A stretch of DNA of 64,000 nt, from positions 1,204,501 through 1,268,500 of the forward strand of contig NZ_CP062253.1 of NCBI RefSeq assembly GCF_014863585.1, read 5' to 3'. The stretch comes from Pseudomonas gozinkensis (GTDB lineage: Bacteria; Pseudomonadota; Gammaproteobacteria; Pseudomonadales; Pseudomonadaceae). Position 1 is the stretch's first letter, and each line of letters starts with the position of its first letter. Shown here in pieces: positions 33,163 through 42,482 of the stretch. Made by a program: the position numbers and the translations under genes. The notes beneath the pieces were generated by a model. The model saw only the letters and a program-made list of their open reading frames with translations, did not search any database and had not been told where the DNA came from.

Positions 33163-34344
33163 ATGACCCGTATCGGAACTCCATTGTCGCCGACCGCGAC
33201 CCGCGTATTGCTGTGTGGCTGTGGTGAGTTGGGCAAGGAAGTGGTGATCGAACTGCAACGCCTGGGCGTTGAAGTGATCGCCGTCGACCGTTACGCCAAC
33301 GCGCCGGCCATGCAGGTTGCCCATCGCAGCCACGTGATCAACATGCTCGACGGCGCTGCCCTGCGTGCAGTGATCGAGGCCGAGAAACCGCACTTCATCG
33401 TGCCGGAAATCGAAGCCATCGCCACCGCCACGCTGGTGGAGCTGGAAGCCGAAGGCTTCACCGTGATCCCGACTGCCCGCGCCGCGCAACTGACCATGAA
33501 CCGCGAAGGCATTCGTCGCCTGGCTGCCGAAGAACTGGATTTGCCGACTTCGCCGTACCATTTCGCCGACACCTTCGAGGACTACAGCAAAGCCGTTCAG
33601 GACCTGGGTTTCCCGTGTGTCGTGAAACCGGTGATGAGTTCCTCGGGCAAGGGCCAGAGCCTGCTGCGCAGCGCCGATGACGTGCAGAAAGCCTGGGATT
33701 ACGCCCAAGAGGGCGGTCGCGCCGGTAAAGGTCGGGTGATCATCGAAGGCTTCATCGATTTCGACTACGAAATCACCCTGCTGACCGTGCGTCACGTGGG
33801 TGGTACCACATTCTGTGCGCCGGTCGGCCACCGTCAGGAGAAGGGCGACTACCAGGAGTCGTGGCAGCCGCAGGCCATGAGCCCAATCGCACTGGCTGAA
33901 TCCGAGCGCGTTGCCAAAGCTGTGACCGAAGCGTTGGGCGGCCGTGGCCTGTTCGGCGTCGAGCTGTTCATCAAGGGCGATCAGGTGTGGTTCAGCGAAG
34001 TATCGCCGCGCCCACACGACACCGGTCTGGTGACCCTGATTTCCCAGGACCTGTCGCAGTTCGCCCTGCACGCCCGGGCGATCCTCGGCCTGCCGGTGCC
34101 ACTGATCCGTCAGTTCGGCCCATCGGCCTCGGCGGTGATTCTGGTGGAAGGTCAGTCGACCCAGACCGCATTCGCCAACCTCGGCGCTGCGCTGAGCGAA
34201 CCGGATACCGCGCTGCGTCTGTTCGGCAAGCCTGAGGTCAATGGTCAGCGCCGCATGGGTGTTGCGCTGGCCCGTGACGAGTCGATTGAAGCCGCTCGCG
34301 CCAAAGCGACCCGTGCTTCTCAGGCGGTCGTTGTAGAGCTGTAA
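33163..34344 (+). CDS. purT: Formate-dependent phosphoribosylglycinamide formyltransferase 2
   Basis: ATP-grasp enzyme of 393 residues that makes formyl-GAR from GAR, formate and ATP, an alternative to PurN. Complete N-terminal preATP-grasp, central ATP-grasp ([24 protein letters not shown]) and C-terminal domains are visible. The 100-base upstream gap has a -10-like TAAAAT near 33085. Confidence 0.98.
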   Translation: MTRIGTPLSPTATRVLLCGCGELGKEVVIELQRLGVEVIAVDRYANAPAMQVAHRSHVINMLDGAALRAVIEAEKPHFIVPEIEAIATATLVELEAEGFTVIPTARAAQLTMNREGIRRLAAEELDLPTSPYHFADTFEDYSKAVQDLGFPCVVKPVMSSSGKGQSLLRSADDVQKAWDYAQEGGRAGKGRVIIEGFIDFDYEITLLTVRHVGGTTFCAPVGHRQEKGDYQESWQPQAMSPIALAESERVAKAVTEALGGRGLFGVELFIKGDQVWFSEVSPRPHDTGLVTLISQDLSQFALHARAILGLPVPLIRQFGPSASAVILVEGQSTQTAFANLGAALSEPDTALRLFGKPEVNGQRRMGVALARDESIEAARAKATRASQAVVVEL

Positions 34345-34359
34345 ACCGAGTCGCGTCCA

Positions 34360-34446
34360 TCGCGAGCAAGCTCGCTCACACAGGTTCGGCGGTGTTCACA
34401 AATTATGTGTGTGGCACGGACACTGTGGGAGCGAGCTTGCTCGCGA
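34360..34446. repeat. REP pair after purT
   Basis: The arms CGCGAGCAAGCTCGCTCACA and GTGGGAGCGAGCTTGCTCGC lie between the convergent purT and MFS genes. The left arm has a C-to-A change in the CTCCCAC end. Confidence 0.85.
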
Positions 34447-34462
34447 AGCTTTTGATCCAGGA

Positions 34463-35779
34463 TCAGGCAACCTGATTCAAATCGTTATTGCGCGTTTCCT
34501 TCAGGCACAGCACAGCGATCAAGCTGAGCACCGCGGCCGCAGACACATACCCGCCGACATAACTCAAACCACCCATCGCCACCAGTTTCTGCGCAAAGAA
34601 TGGCGCCGCCGAGGCCCCGACAATACCGCCGAGGTTGTAGGCCGCCGATGCACCGGTATACCGGACGTGCGTCGGAAACAGTTCCGGCAACAGAGCGCCC
34701 ATCGGGGCGAACGTCACGCCCATCAAAAACAGCTCGATGCACAGGAACAGCGCCACGCCCCAGGTCGAGCCCTGAGTCAGCAACGGCTCCATCAGAAATC
34801 CGGAAAGAATCGCCAGTATACCGCCGACGATCAGCACTGGTTTGCGCCCGTATCGGTCACTGGCCCATGCCGATAATGGAGTGGCGGCCGCCATGAACAG
34901 CACCGCGAAGCACAGCAGGCCGAGGAACGTCTCGCGGCTGTAACCCAATGTGGATACGCCATAGCTCAGGGAAAACACGGTCGAGATGTAGAACAGCGCA
35001 TAGCACACCACCATGGCGGCGGCGCCCAGCAGCGTCGGTGCCCAGTATTGGCTGAACAGCTCGACCAGCGGCACTTTCACTCGCTCCTGACGCGCAATGG
35101 CATTGGCGAACACCGGGGTTTCGTGAAGCTTGAGGCGCACGTACAGCCCGACCATCACCAGCACTGCACTGAGCAGGAACGGAATCCGCCAGCCCCAGCT
35201 GCGGAACTGTTCGTCGCTCAGGCTCATGGCCAGGGTCAGGAACAGGCCGTTTGCCGCCAGAAAACCAATCGAAGGGCCGAGTTGCGGGAACATGCCGAAC
35301 CACGCCCGTTTGCCTTTCGGGGCGTTTTCGGTGGCCAGCAGCGCCGCACCGCCCCATTCCCCACCCAATCCAAGGCCCTGGCCGAAGCGCAGCACGCAAA
35401 GCAGGATCGGCGCCCACGCCCCGATGCTGTCGTAGCCCGGCAGTACGCCGATCAGCGTGGTGCAGATACCCATCAGCAGCAGCGAAGCGACCAAAGTCGA
35501 TTTGCGCCCGATCCGGTCACCGAAATGGCCGAACAGTGCCGAACCCAAAGGTCGGGCGAGGAAGGCGATGCCGAAGGTCAGGAATGCCGAGAGCATCTGC
35601 GCCGTGCCGGAAGTCTGCGGGAAGAACACCGGCCCGATGACCAGCGCAGCGGCGGTGGCGTAGACATAGAAATCGTAGAACTCGATGGCCGTGCCGATGA
35701 AACTCGCGGTGGCCACGCGGGTGGCGGAGTTGGTCGGTTGGGCAGGCGTGGTGTCGCTGTAAGCGGTACTGGTCGTCAT
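34463..35779 (-). CDS. MFS transporter, metabolite:H+ symporter (MHS) family
   Basis: 438 residues from ATG 35779 with AGGGA upstream; twelve hydrophobic segments. MHS-family motifs: GTAIEFYDFYVYATAAALV in helix 1, GHFGDRIGRKSTL between helices 2 and 3, and GLGGEWGGAALLATE. Relatives carry shikimate, alpha-ketoglutarate, proline or similar acids; the substrate here is unknown. The 235 bases between this gene and the CBS-domain gene contain nothing I recognise. Confidence 0.9.
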   Translation of the reverse strand: MTTSTAYSDTTPAQPTNSATRVATASFIGTAIEFYDFYVYATAAALVIGPVFFPQTSGTAQMLSAFLTFGIAFLARPLGSALFGHFGDRIGRKSTLVASLLLMGICTTLIGVLPGYDSIGAWAPILLCVLRFGQGLGLGGEWGGAALLATENAPKGKRAWFGMFPQLGPSIGFLAANGLFLTLAMSLSDEQFRSWGWRIPFLLSAVLVMVGLYVRLKLHETPVFANAIARQERVKVPLVELFSQYWAPTLLGAAAMVVCYALFYISTVFSLSYGVSTLGYSRETFLGLLCFAVLFMAAATPLSAWASDRYGRKPVLIVGGILAILSGFLMEPLLTQGSTWGVALFLCIELFLMGVTFAPMGALLPELFPTHVRYTGASAAYNLGGIVGASAAPFFAQKLVAMGGLSYVGGYVSAAAVLSLIAVLCLKETRNNDLNQVA

Positions 35780-36014
35780 GCGGTGATCCCTGACAGTCAT
35801 GAGCTCCGTTGGAGCGAATTATTATGGTCGAACACCCAGGGATGTGGGATGAGGCGCGATCGCTGCTTCAGGTAGGAACAGTCGTCGGTGTGATGCGGAT
35901 ATTGCCGATGATCCGGCCGGAACCAGTCGGGTGCAGGGTAAGCACACAGTTCGGCGGGGCTTGGGTAAGCACCGCGATTATAGGAAGGTGGCTAACGATT
36001 GAACAAGGGGCTGT

Positions 36015-37256
36015 CTAGCGGGCAGTGGCCAGCGCCGGGGCCGAGGAGGTGTGCCAGATCAGGACTTTGCTCACGCGGTTCTCCTCGGTTTCGAGAATCT
36101 CCAGGCGATAGCGGCCGATCTTCAGGCAGACCGCGCTTTCCGGGATGGTTTCCAGCGCTTCGGTCACCAGGCCATTGAGGGTCCGGGGGCCGTCGCTGGG
36201 CAGGTGCCAGCCCAGGCATTTGTTCAGTTCGCGGATCGACGCCGCACCATCGATCACCATGCGGCCATCGGCTTGCGGGTGGATGTGCGGGTTGTCGAGG
36301 CTGTGCTCGCTTTCGAATTCGCCGACGATTTCTTCGAGAATGTCTTCCAGGGTGACAATCCCCAGCACTTCGCCGTACTCATCCACCACCATGCCCAGAC
36401 GCCGCTGCTGCTTGTGGAAGTTCAGCAGCTGGAGTTGCAGCGGGGTGCTTTCGGGGACGAAATACGGCTCGTAACTGGCCGCCAGTAACGCTTCGCGGGT
36501 CAGGCTGCCGTTGTCCAGCAGGTGGCGGATCTGCCGGGTGTTGAGCACCGCCTCGACCTGATTGATATCACTGTGAAACACCGGCAGGCGAGTGCGACGG
36601 TTCTTGCGCAATTGCTCGATGATTTCTTCGATCGGATCGTCAAGGTTGATGCCGTCGACATCGCTGCGCGGCACCAGGATGTCGTTGACTGTGATGTTGT
36701 CCAGCGCATGGATGCCTGAAACCGGGTGCGGGCGCACAGGATGGTCCGGGTCGTCATGACGCTCCGCGGGCTCATCGTCTTCGCTCTGTTGCACCACCTG
36801 GGGCTTGCGGATGAACGGGCGCATCAGCAAACCACTGATGCGGCTCAGCAGCCAGGCAAGCGGGTAAACCACTTTCAGCGGTACTGCCAGCAGCGTATTG
36901 CCGAACGACAGCACTGCATCCGGATAACGCAGGGCGAGCGCGCGCGGGAAATAGTCGGCAAAGACCAGCAGCAGGGCGCCGGCACCGAGGCAGGCCGCCC
37001 AGGGGCCGTTTTCTTCACAGAGAAAAATTGCCAGCAGGGTGGCCAGAATGACGGCGAGGGCGCGGCACAAGGTATTGCAGAGGATCAGGCTGTCGAGCGG
37101 GAAGCTGAGCTTCGCCAGGGGCTTGTCATTGGCGCGCGATGCGGTGCGTTGCGCCAGCAAGTGCTGTTGCGCCGCTTCGACGGCGGTAAACAGCCCCGAC
37201 CAGAGAATCAGCAGGACAAATACCGCGAGCATCGGCCCTATGGGCAAACCGTCCAT
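36015..37256 (-). CDS. CNNM/CorC-type membrane protein with CBS domains
   Basis: 413 residues: a DUF21/CNNM transmembrane domain (about 1-130), two CBS domains (DILVPRSDVDGINL through GIVTLEDILEEIVGEFESE), and a C-terminal transporter-associated HlyC/CorC domain. Homologues (YfjD, PaeA, MpfA) take part in Mg/Co or polyamine export. It begins 12 bases after the CcsA-like gene stops, so the two are cotranscribed. Confidence 0.93.
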   Translation of the reverse strand: MDGLPIGPMLAVFVLLILWSGLFTAVEAAQQHLLAQRTASRANDKPLAKLSFPLDSLILCNTLCRALAVILATLLAIFLCEENGPWAACLGAGALLLVFADYFPRALALRYPDAVLSFGNTLLAVPLKVVYPLAWLLSRISGLLMRPFIRKPQVVQQSEDDEPAERHDDPDHPVRPHPVSGIHALDNITVNDILVPRSDVDGINLDDPIEEIIEQLRKNRRTRLPVFHSDINQVEAVLNTRQIRHLLDNGSLTREALLAASYEPYFVPESTPLQLQLLNFHKQQRRLGMVVDEYGEVLGIVTLEDILEEIVGEFESEHSLDNPHIHPQADGRMVIDGAASIRELNKCLGWHLPSDGPRTLNGLVTEALETIPESAVCLKIGRYRLEILETEENRVSKVLIWHTSSAPALATAR

Positions 37257-37268
37257 TTATGCCGCCCG

Positions 37269-38081
37269 TCAGATGTGCAGGATGTATTCACGGACCAGTT
37301 TGCTGCCGAAATACGCAAGCATCAGCAGGCAGAAACCGGCAAGGGTCCAGCGGATTGCCTTGTGCCCGCGCCAGCCGAGGCGGTTGCGACCCCACAGCAG
37401 GACGCTGAACACGATCCAGGCCAGGCAGGCCAGCAGGGTTTTATGCACCAGATGCTGGGCAAACAGGTTCTCGACGAACAGCCAGCCGGAAATCAGCGAC
37501 AGCGACAGCAGCGTCCAGCCAGCCCAGAGGAAACCGAACAGCAGGCTTTCCATGGTTTGCAGCGGCGGGAAGTTCTTGATCAGCCCGGACGGGTGTTTGT
37601 GCTTGAGCTGATGATCCTGAACCAGCAGCAACAGGGCCTGGAATACCGCGATGGTGAACATGCCGTAGGCAAGGATCGACAACAGGATGTGCGCGAGGAT
37701 GCCCGGTTCTTCATCGATGATCTGCACCGTGCCGGTCGGCGCGAACTGCGCCAGCAGTACCGTGATCGCGCCCAGCGGGAACAGCAGCACCAGCAGGTTT
37801 TCCACCGGGATCCGCGAGCAGGCCAGCAGGGTCAGGGCAATGACAGCGGCGGCGATCAGGCTCGAGGCACTGAAGAAGTCCAGGCCCAGGCCGATCGGCG
37901 TCAACAAATGTGTAAGCAGGCTGGCGCTGTGGGCCAGCACGGCGAGGACGCCGAGCGAGACCAGCAGGCGCTTGTTGGCCTTGGCGCCAGTGGCCAGGCG
38001 GGTGCCCTGATAGAGGGTCGCAGCGGCGTAGAGAAGGGCGGCGGCGAGGGTGGTCAGCAAACTCGGTGACAAGGGGAGCAT
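37269..38081 (-). CDS. CcsA/YpjD-like inner-membrane protein
   Basis: 270 residues from ATG 38081, with about eight hydrophobic helices and the cytochrome-c-assembly (CcsA/ResC) family pattern, including IDEEPGILAHILLSILAYGMF and MESLLFGFLWAGWTLLSLSL. In gamma-proteobacteria this gene (ypjD) is regularly next to ffh and a CorC-like gene. The role is unproven; haem handling is suggested by family only. It is divergent from ffh with a TATAAT box at 38188-38193 in between. Confidence 0.9.
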   Translation of the reverse strand: MLPLSPSLLTTLAAALLYAAATLYQGTRLATGAKANKRLLVSLGVLAVLAHSASLLTHLLTPIGLGLDFFSASSLIAAAVIALTLLACSRIPVENLLVLLFPLGAITVLLAQFAPTGTVQIIDEEPGILAHILLSILAYGMFTIAVFQALLLLVQDHQLKHKHPSGLIKNFPPLQTMESLLFGFLWAGWTLLSLSLISGWLFVENLFAQHLVHKTLLACLAWIVFSVLLWGRNRLGWRGHKAIRWTLAGFCLLMLAYFGSKLVREYILHI

Positions 38082-38290
38082 AAATCCTGTTAGGCAAGCC
38101 CGAAAGGCGCTGAGTTTGGCATAGAACCGCCATCGCACGAAAGACCGGCAAGCTGACAGCGAGGTGTCCGCGAGGCGCAGTCTTCGCTATAATCCGCGAC
38201 CTGCCCACGCCGCAGGCTCGCCGAGCACATGTTGATTCCGGTCTGGGCCGCCATTATCCCGGTCTACACAGGGCCTGAAAGGATCGCGCA

Positions 38291-39667
38291 ATGTTTGAAA
38301 ACTTAACCGACCGTCTCTCGCAGACGCTGCGCCATGTCACCGGCAAGGCGAAGCTGACCGAAGACAATATCAAAGACACCCTGCGCGAAGTGCGCATGGC
38401 GTTGCTCGAAGCCGACGTCGCCCTGCCGGTGGTCAAGGACTTCGTCAATTCGGTCAAGGAGCGCGCTGTCGGCACCGAGGTGTCGCGCAGCCTGACGCCG
38501 GGCCAGGCGTTCGTGAAGATCGTCCAGGCCGAACTCGAAAGCCTGATGGGCGCGGCCAACGAAGACTTGAACCTGAGCGCCGTTCCGCCTGCTGTCATTC
38601 TGATGGCCGGTCTGCAGGGCGCGGGTAAAACCACCACCGCCGGCAAGCTGGCGCGCTTCCTCAAAGAGCGCAAGAAGAAGTCGGTCATGGTTGTGTCGGC
38701 GGACATCTACCGTCCGGCGGCGATCAAGCAGCTGGAAACCCTGGCCAATGATATCGGCGTGACGTTCTTTCCGTCTGACCTGAGCCAGAAGCCGGTCGAC
38801 ATCGCCAACGCGGCTATTAAAGAAGCAAAACTGAAATTCATCGACGTGGTCATCGTCGACACCGCCGGTCGTCTGCACATCGATGAAGAGATGATGGGCG
38901 AGATCAAGGCGCTGCACGCCGCGATCAACCCGGTGGAAACCCTGTTCGTGGTCGACGCCATGACCGGTCAGGACGCGGCCAACACGGCCAAGGCCTTCGG
39001 TGATGCGCTGCCGCTGACCGGCGTGATCCTGACCAAGGTCGACGGTGATGCCCGTGGCGGTGCTGCGCTGTCCGTTCGCGCGATCACCGGCAAGCCGATC
39101 AAGTTCATCGGTATGGGCGAGAAGAGCGAAGCGCTCGATCCGTTCCACCCCGAGCGTATCGCCTCGCGAATCCTCGGCATGGGTGACGTGCTCAGCCTGA
39201 TCGAACAGGCCGAAGCGACCCTCGACAAGGACAAGGCCGACAAGCTTGCTAAAAAGCTGAAGAAGGGCAAGGGCTTCGACCTCGAAGACTTCCGCGATCA
39301 GCTGCAACAGATGAAGAACATGGGCGGCCTCGGCGGCCTCATGGACAAGCTGCCGAGCATCGGTGGCGTCAATCTCTCGCAAATGGGCAACGCCCAGAAC
39401 GCCGCAGAGAAACAGTTCAAACAGATGGAAGCCATCATCAACTCCATGACCCCGGCCGAGCGCCGCGACCCTGAGCTGATCAGCGGTTCGCGCAAGCGCC
39501 GGATCGCCATGGGTTCCGGCACCCAGGTGCAGGACATCGGCCGCTTGATCAAGCAGCACAAGCAGATGCAGAAGATGATGAAGAAATTCTCCGCCAAGGG
39601 CGGAATGGCGAAAATGATGCGCGGCATGGGCGGAATGTTGCCCGGCGGCGGCATGCCAAAGATGTAA
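38291..39667 (+). CDS. ffh: Signal recognition particle GTPase Ffh
   Basis: 458 residues. Binds 4.5S RNA and signal sequences of nascent membrane proteins and delivers them to FtsY. N and G domains with GLQGAGKTTT, DTAGR and TKVDGDARGG; a methionine-rich M domain contains GSRKRRIAMGSGTQVQDI and ends GGMLPGGGMPKM. A TATAAT -10 box lies about 100 bases upstream. Confidence 0.98.
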   Translation: MFENLTDRLSQTLRHVTGKAKLTEDNIKDTLREVRMALLEADVALPVVKDFVNSVKERAVGTEVSRSLTPGQAFVKIVQAELESLMGAANEDLNLSAVPPAVILMAGLQGAGKTTTAGKLARFLKERKKKSVMVVSADIYRPAAIKQLETLANDIGVTFFPSDLSQKPVDIANAAIKEAKLKFIDVVIVDTAGRLHIDEEMMGEIKALHAAINPVETLFVVDAMTGQDAANTAKAFGDALPLTGVILTKVDGDARGGAALSVRAITGKPIKFIGMGEKSEALDPFHPERIASRILGMGDVLSLIEQAEATLDKDKADKLAKKLKKGKGFDLEDFRDQLQQMKNMGGLGGLMDKLPSIGGVNLSQMGNAQNAAEKQFKQMEAIINSMTPAERRDPELISGSRKRRIAMGSGTQVQDIGRLIKQHKQMQKMMKKFSAKGGMAKMMRGMGGMLPGGGMPKM

Positions 39668-39815
39668 AAGAACTCGCCGGTCGTCGCACCGGCGCAGTCC
39701 CGCAAGGAAGCGGGATCTACAGCAAACCCGCACTCGGCGGGAGCTGACCGGCCGTTTTCATCGACGGCTCTATCGCAAATCTGCACGGCATGCCACAGGC
39801 GCCGGAAAAAGTCAT

Positions 39816-39843
39816 TTGCAAAAGTCCGGATATTCCTTAGAAT
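39816..39843 (+). promoter_or_regulatory. Promoter of rpsP-rimM-trmD-rplS
   Basis: TTGCAA (39816-39821), a 16-base spacer and TAGAAT (39838-39843), about 72 bases before rpsP. The match to sigma-70 consensus and the position in front of a highly expressed operon support it. Confidence 0.65.
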
Positions 39844-39915
39844 ATGCGGCCTTTCGGGCACCCATGCCCGCTGTGCATTTAGATTTGCAGCACCGACTAC
39901 AGGAACGATGTTCAC

Positions 39916-40167
39916 ATGCTAACAATCCGTCTTGCCCTTGGCGGCTCCAAAAAGCGCCCGTTTTACCACCTGACCGTAACCGACTCCCGCAACCCGCGTG
40001 ACGGTTCCCACAAAGAACAGGTTGGTTTCTTCAACCCTGTTGCACGTGGTCAGGAAATCCGCCTGTCCGTGAACCAAGAGCGCGTTGCCTACTGGCTGAG
40101 CGTTGGTGCACAGCCTTCTGAGCGTGTTGCTCAGTTGCTGAAGGAATCGGCTAAGGCTGCGGCCTGA
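39916..40167 (+). CDS. rpsP: 30S ribosomal protein S16
   Basis: 83-residue bS16, starting [19 protein letters not shown], matching the family's usual length. First gene of the four-gene translation operon; rimM begins 5 bases after the stop. Confidence 0.99.
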   Translation: MLTIRLALGGSKKRPFYHLTVTDSRNPRDGSHKEQVGFFNPVARGQEIRLSVNQERVAYWLSVGAQPSERVAQLLKESAKAAA

Positions 40168-40172
40168 GCAAT

Positions 40173-40709
40173 ATGAACGCGACGCCTGCTGTTGCCGATG
40201 ATTTGATCGTTATTGGCAAAATTTACTCTGTTCACGGCGTTCGCGGCGAAGTGAAGGTTTATTCCTTTACTGATCCGACTGAAAACCTGTTGCAGTACAA
40301 AACCTGGACGCTCAAGCGCGAAGGCAATGTCAAACAGGTCGAGCTGGTCAGTGGACGCGGGAGCGACAAGTTCCTGGTCGCAAAGCTCAAAGGTCTTGAT
40401 GATCGTGAAGAAGCTCGACTTCTGGCCGGTTACGAGATCTGCGTGCCGCGCAATCTGTTCGCTGAATTGACCGAAGGCGAGTACTACTGGTACCAGCTGG
40501 AAGGTCTGAAGGTCATCGACACACTTGGGCAATTGCTCGGGAAAATCGATCATCTTCTGGAAACCGGCGCCAATGATGTAATGGTAGTCAAGCCTTGCGC
40601 TGGCAGCCTGGATGATCGCGAACGCCTGTTGCCCTATACGGAGCAATGCGTGTTGGCAGTCGACCTCGCAGCGGGCGAGATGAAGGTGGATTGGGACGCG
40701 GACTTCTAA
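40173..40709 (+). CDS. rimM: 16S rRNA processing protein RimM
   Basis: 178 residues. Binds S19 and assists 30S head maturation. N-terminal barrel domain ([20 protein letters not shown]) and C-terminal PRC-barrel domain ([17 protein letters not shown]) are both present. It overlaps no gene but is only 2 bases from trmD. Confidence 0.98.
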   Translation: MNATPAVADDLIVIGKIYSVHGVRGEVKVYSFTDPTENLLQYKTWTLKREGNVKQVELVSGRGSDKFLVAKLKGLDDREEARLLAGYEICVPRNLFAELTEGEYYWYQLEGLKVIDTLGQLLGKIDHLLETGANDVMVVKPCAGSLDDRERLLPYTEQCVLAVDLAAGEMKVDWDADF

Positions 40710-40711
40710 GC

Positions 40712-41464
40712 GTGGCTAACTTGCGCGTAGAAGTGATCAGTTTGTTTCCCGAGATGTTTTCCGCCATCGGCGACTACGGCATCACCAGTCGAGCGGTCAA
40801 ACAGGGGCTCTTGCAGCTGACCTGTTGGAATCCGCGGGATTACACGACGGATCGGCATCACACTGTGGACGATCGCCCGTTTGGCGGTGGTCCGGGCATG
40901 GTGATGAAGATCAAACCCCTGGAAGATGCTCTGGTTCAGGCCAAAGCAGCAGCCGGGGAGGCGGCGAAGGTGATTTACCTGTCCCCCCAAGGCCGTCAAC
41001 TGACTCAGTCGGCGGTACGCGAACTGGCGAAATCGGATGCATTGATTCTGATTGCCGGTCGCTATGAAGGCATTGACGAGCGTTTTATTGATGCTCATGT
41101 CGATGAAGAGTGGTCGATTGGGGACTATGTCCTGTCTGGCGGCGAGCTGCCGGCGATGGTCCTGATAGATGCGGTTACACGACTGCTGCCTGGAGCTTTA
41201 GGGCATGCGGACTCCGCGGAGGAAGATTCCTTCACGGATGGTTTGCTGGATTGCCCGCACTACACCCGACCGGAGGTGTATGCGGATCAGCGTGTTCCCG
41301 ACGTATTGCTAAGTGGCAATCACGCACACATCCGGCGTTGGCGTTTACAGCAGTCCCTTGGTAGGACCTATGAACGACGCGCCGATCTTCTGGAAAGCCG
41401 CTCGCTTTCTGGAGAAGAGAAGAAGCTGCTCGAGGAATACATCCGCGAGCGGGACGATAGTTAA
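40712..41464 (+). CDS. trmD: tRNA (guanine37-N1)-methyltransferase
   Basis: 250-residue SPOUT-class enzyme that methylates G37 in tRNAs reading CNN codons, preventing frameshifting. The GTG start at 40712 ([16 protein letters not shown]) is preferred to an upstream start lying inside rimM. The trefoil-knot SAM site includes [22 protein letters not shown] and [15 protein letters not shown]. Confidence 0.98.
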   Translation: MANLRVEVISLFPEMFSAIGDYGITSRAVKQGLLQLTCWNPRDYTTDRHHTVDDRPFGGGPGMVMKIKPLEDALVQAKAAAGEAAKVIYLSPQGRQLTQSAVRELAKSDALILIAGRYEGIDERFIDAHVDEEWSIGDYVLSGGELPAMVLIDAVTRLLPGALGHADSAEEDSFTDGLLDCPHYTRPEVYADQRVPDVLLSGNHAHIRRWRLQQSLGRTYERRADLLESRSLSGEEKKLLEEYIRERDDS

Positions 41465-41509
41465 CAACGTATCGATGGTAGATCAGACGATTTACCTTAG
41501 GAGCACAGC

Positions 41510-41860
41510 ATGACCAACAAAATCATCCTTGCACTCGAAGCAGAGCAGATGACCAAAGAAATCCCTACCTTTGCCCCAGGCGACACCATCGTCGTTCAGG
41601 TGAAAGTGAAGGAAGGCGATCGTTCCCGTCTGCAAGCGTTCGAAGGCGTTGTAATCGCCAAGCGTAACCGCGGCGTGAACAGTGCGTTCACCGTTCGTAA
41701 AATCTCCAACGGTGTTGGCGTAGAACGTACTTTCCAGACCTACTCCCCGCAGATCGACAGCATGGCTGTTAAACGTCGCGGTGACGTACGTAAAGCCAAG
41801 CTGTACTACCTGCGCGACCTGTCGGGTAAAGCAGCTCGCATCAAGGAAAAACTGGCTTAA
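41510..41860 (+). CDS. rplS: 50S ribosomal protein L19
   Basis: 116-residue bL19, of the expected size, with [20 protein letters not shown]. It is the last gene of the operon and is followed by a strong terminator 17 bases on. Confidence 0.99.
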
Positions 41861-41877
41861 GTCCAGCTTCCGATGCA

Positions 41878-41906
41878 GAAAAAAGCAGCCTACGGGCTGC
41901 TTTTTT
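41878..41906 (+). terminator. Terminator of the rpsP-rplS operon
   Basis: AAAAAGCAGCC-TAC-GGGCTGCTTTTTT, a perfect stem with a T-run. Confidence 0.95.
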
Positions 41907-41951
41907 GTTGCCCGCAATTTATCCACAGCATTTTTGTTTCAGGCCAGCCCC

Positions 41952-42365
41952 ATGACCCCTCGCGAGCAAGAAATCGAACGCCGCACCGAACTCTCGGTGA
42001 CCCGCGTGACCAAGGCGGTTTTCCCGCCGACCACCAACCACCACAACACCCTGTTCGGCGGCACCGCGCTGGCCTGGATGGACGAAGTGTCGTTCATCAC
42101 CGCCACACGGTTTTGCCGTTTGCCGTTGGTGACCGTGTCCACTGATCGTATCGACTTCAATCATGCGATCCCGGCAGGTTCCATCGTCGAGCTGGTCGGG
42201 CGGGTGATCAAGGTTGGCAACACCAGTCTCAAGGTAGAGGTGGAAGTATTCGTTGAAAGCATGAGTTGCGATGGGCGTGAGAAAGCGATTCACGGGCAGT
42301 TCAGCTTTGTTGCCATCGATGATGACAAGCGCCCGGTGCCGGTGCTGCCGGGTTTCGCGGCCTGA
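41952..42365 (+). CDS. Acyl-CoA thioesterase, hotdog fold (YciA-like)
   Basis: 137 residues from ATG 41952. A single hotdog domain with NHHNTLFGGTALAWMDEV, the acyl-CoA thioesterase II (YciA/BACH) motif containing the catalytic Asp, and DRIDFNHAIPAGSIVELVG. Hydrolyses acyl-CoAs; chain-length preference is unknown. Monocistronic, between the rplS terminator and a REP pair. Confidence 0.93.
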   Translation: MTPREQEIERRTELSVTRVTKAVFPPTTNHHNTLFGGTALAWMDEVSFITATRFCRLPLVTVSTDRIDFNHAIPAGSIVELVGRVIKVGNTSLKVEVEVFVESMSCDGREKAIHGQFSFVAIDDDKRPVPVLPGFAA

Positions 42366-42387
42366 TCCGGCACCGCATCGCGGCATT

Positions 42388-42473
42388 CGCGGGCAGGCCC
42401 GCTCCCACAGATTTTGTGTTGTCCGCTGATGATGTGTTCGACACGGACACTGTGGGAGCGGGCTTGCCTGCGA
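42388..42473. repeat. REP pair, GCGGGCTTGCCTGC variant
   Basis: The arms CGCGGGCAGGCCCGCTCCCA and GTGGGAGCGGGCTTGCCTGC lie between convergent thioesterase and antiporter genes. The core differs from the GAGCTTGCTC type seen elsewhere here. Confidence 0.85.
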
Positions 42474-42482
42474 TTTGATCTG

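Noticed and set aside
36726..38069. 447-codon Gln/Arg-rich frame opposite the CNNM and CcsA-like genes
   Set aside because: Antisense of two membrane proteins; Gln/Arg/Ala bias is what antisense of Leu-rich coding gives.
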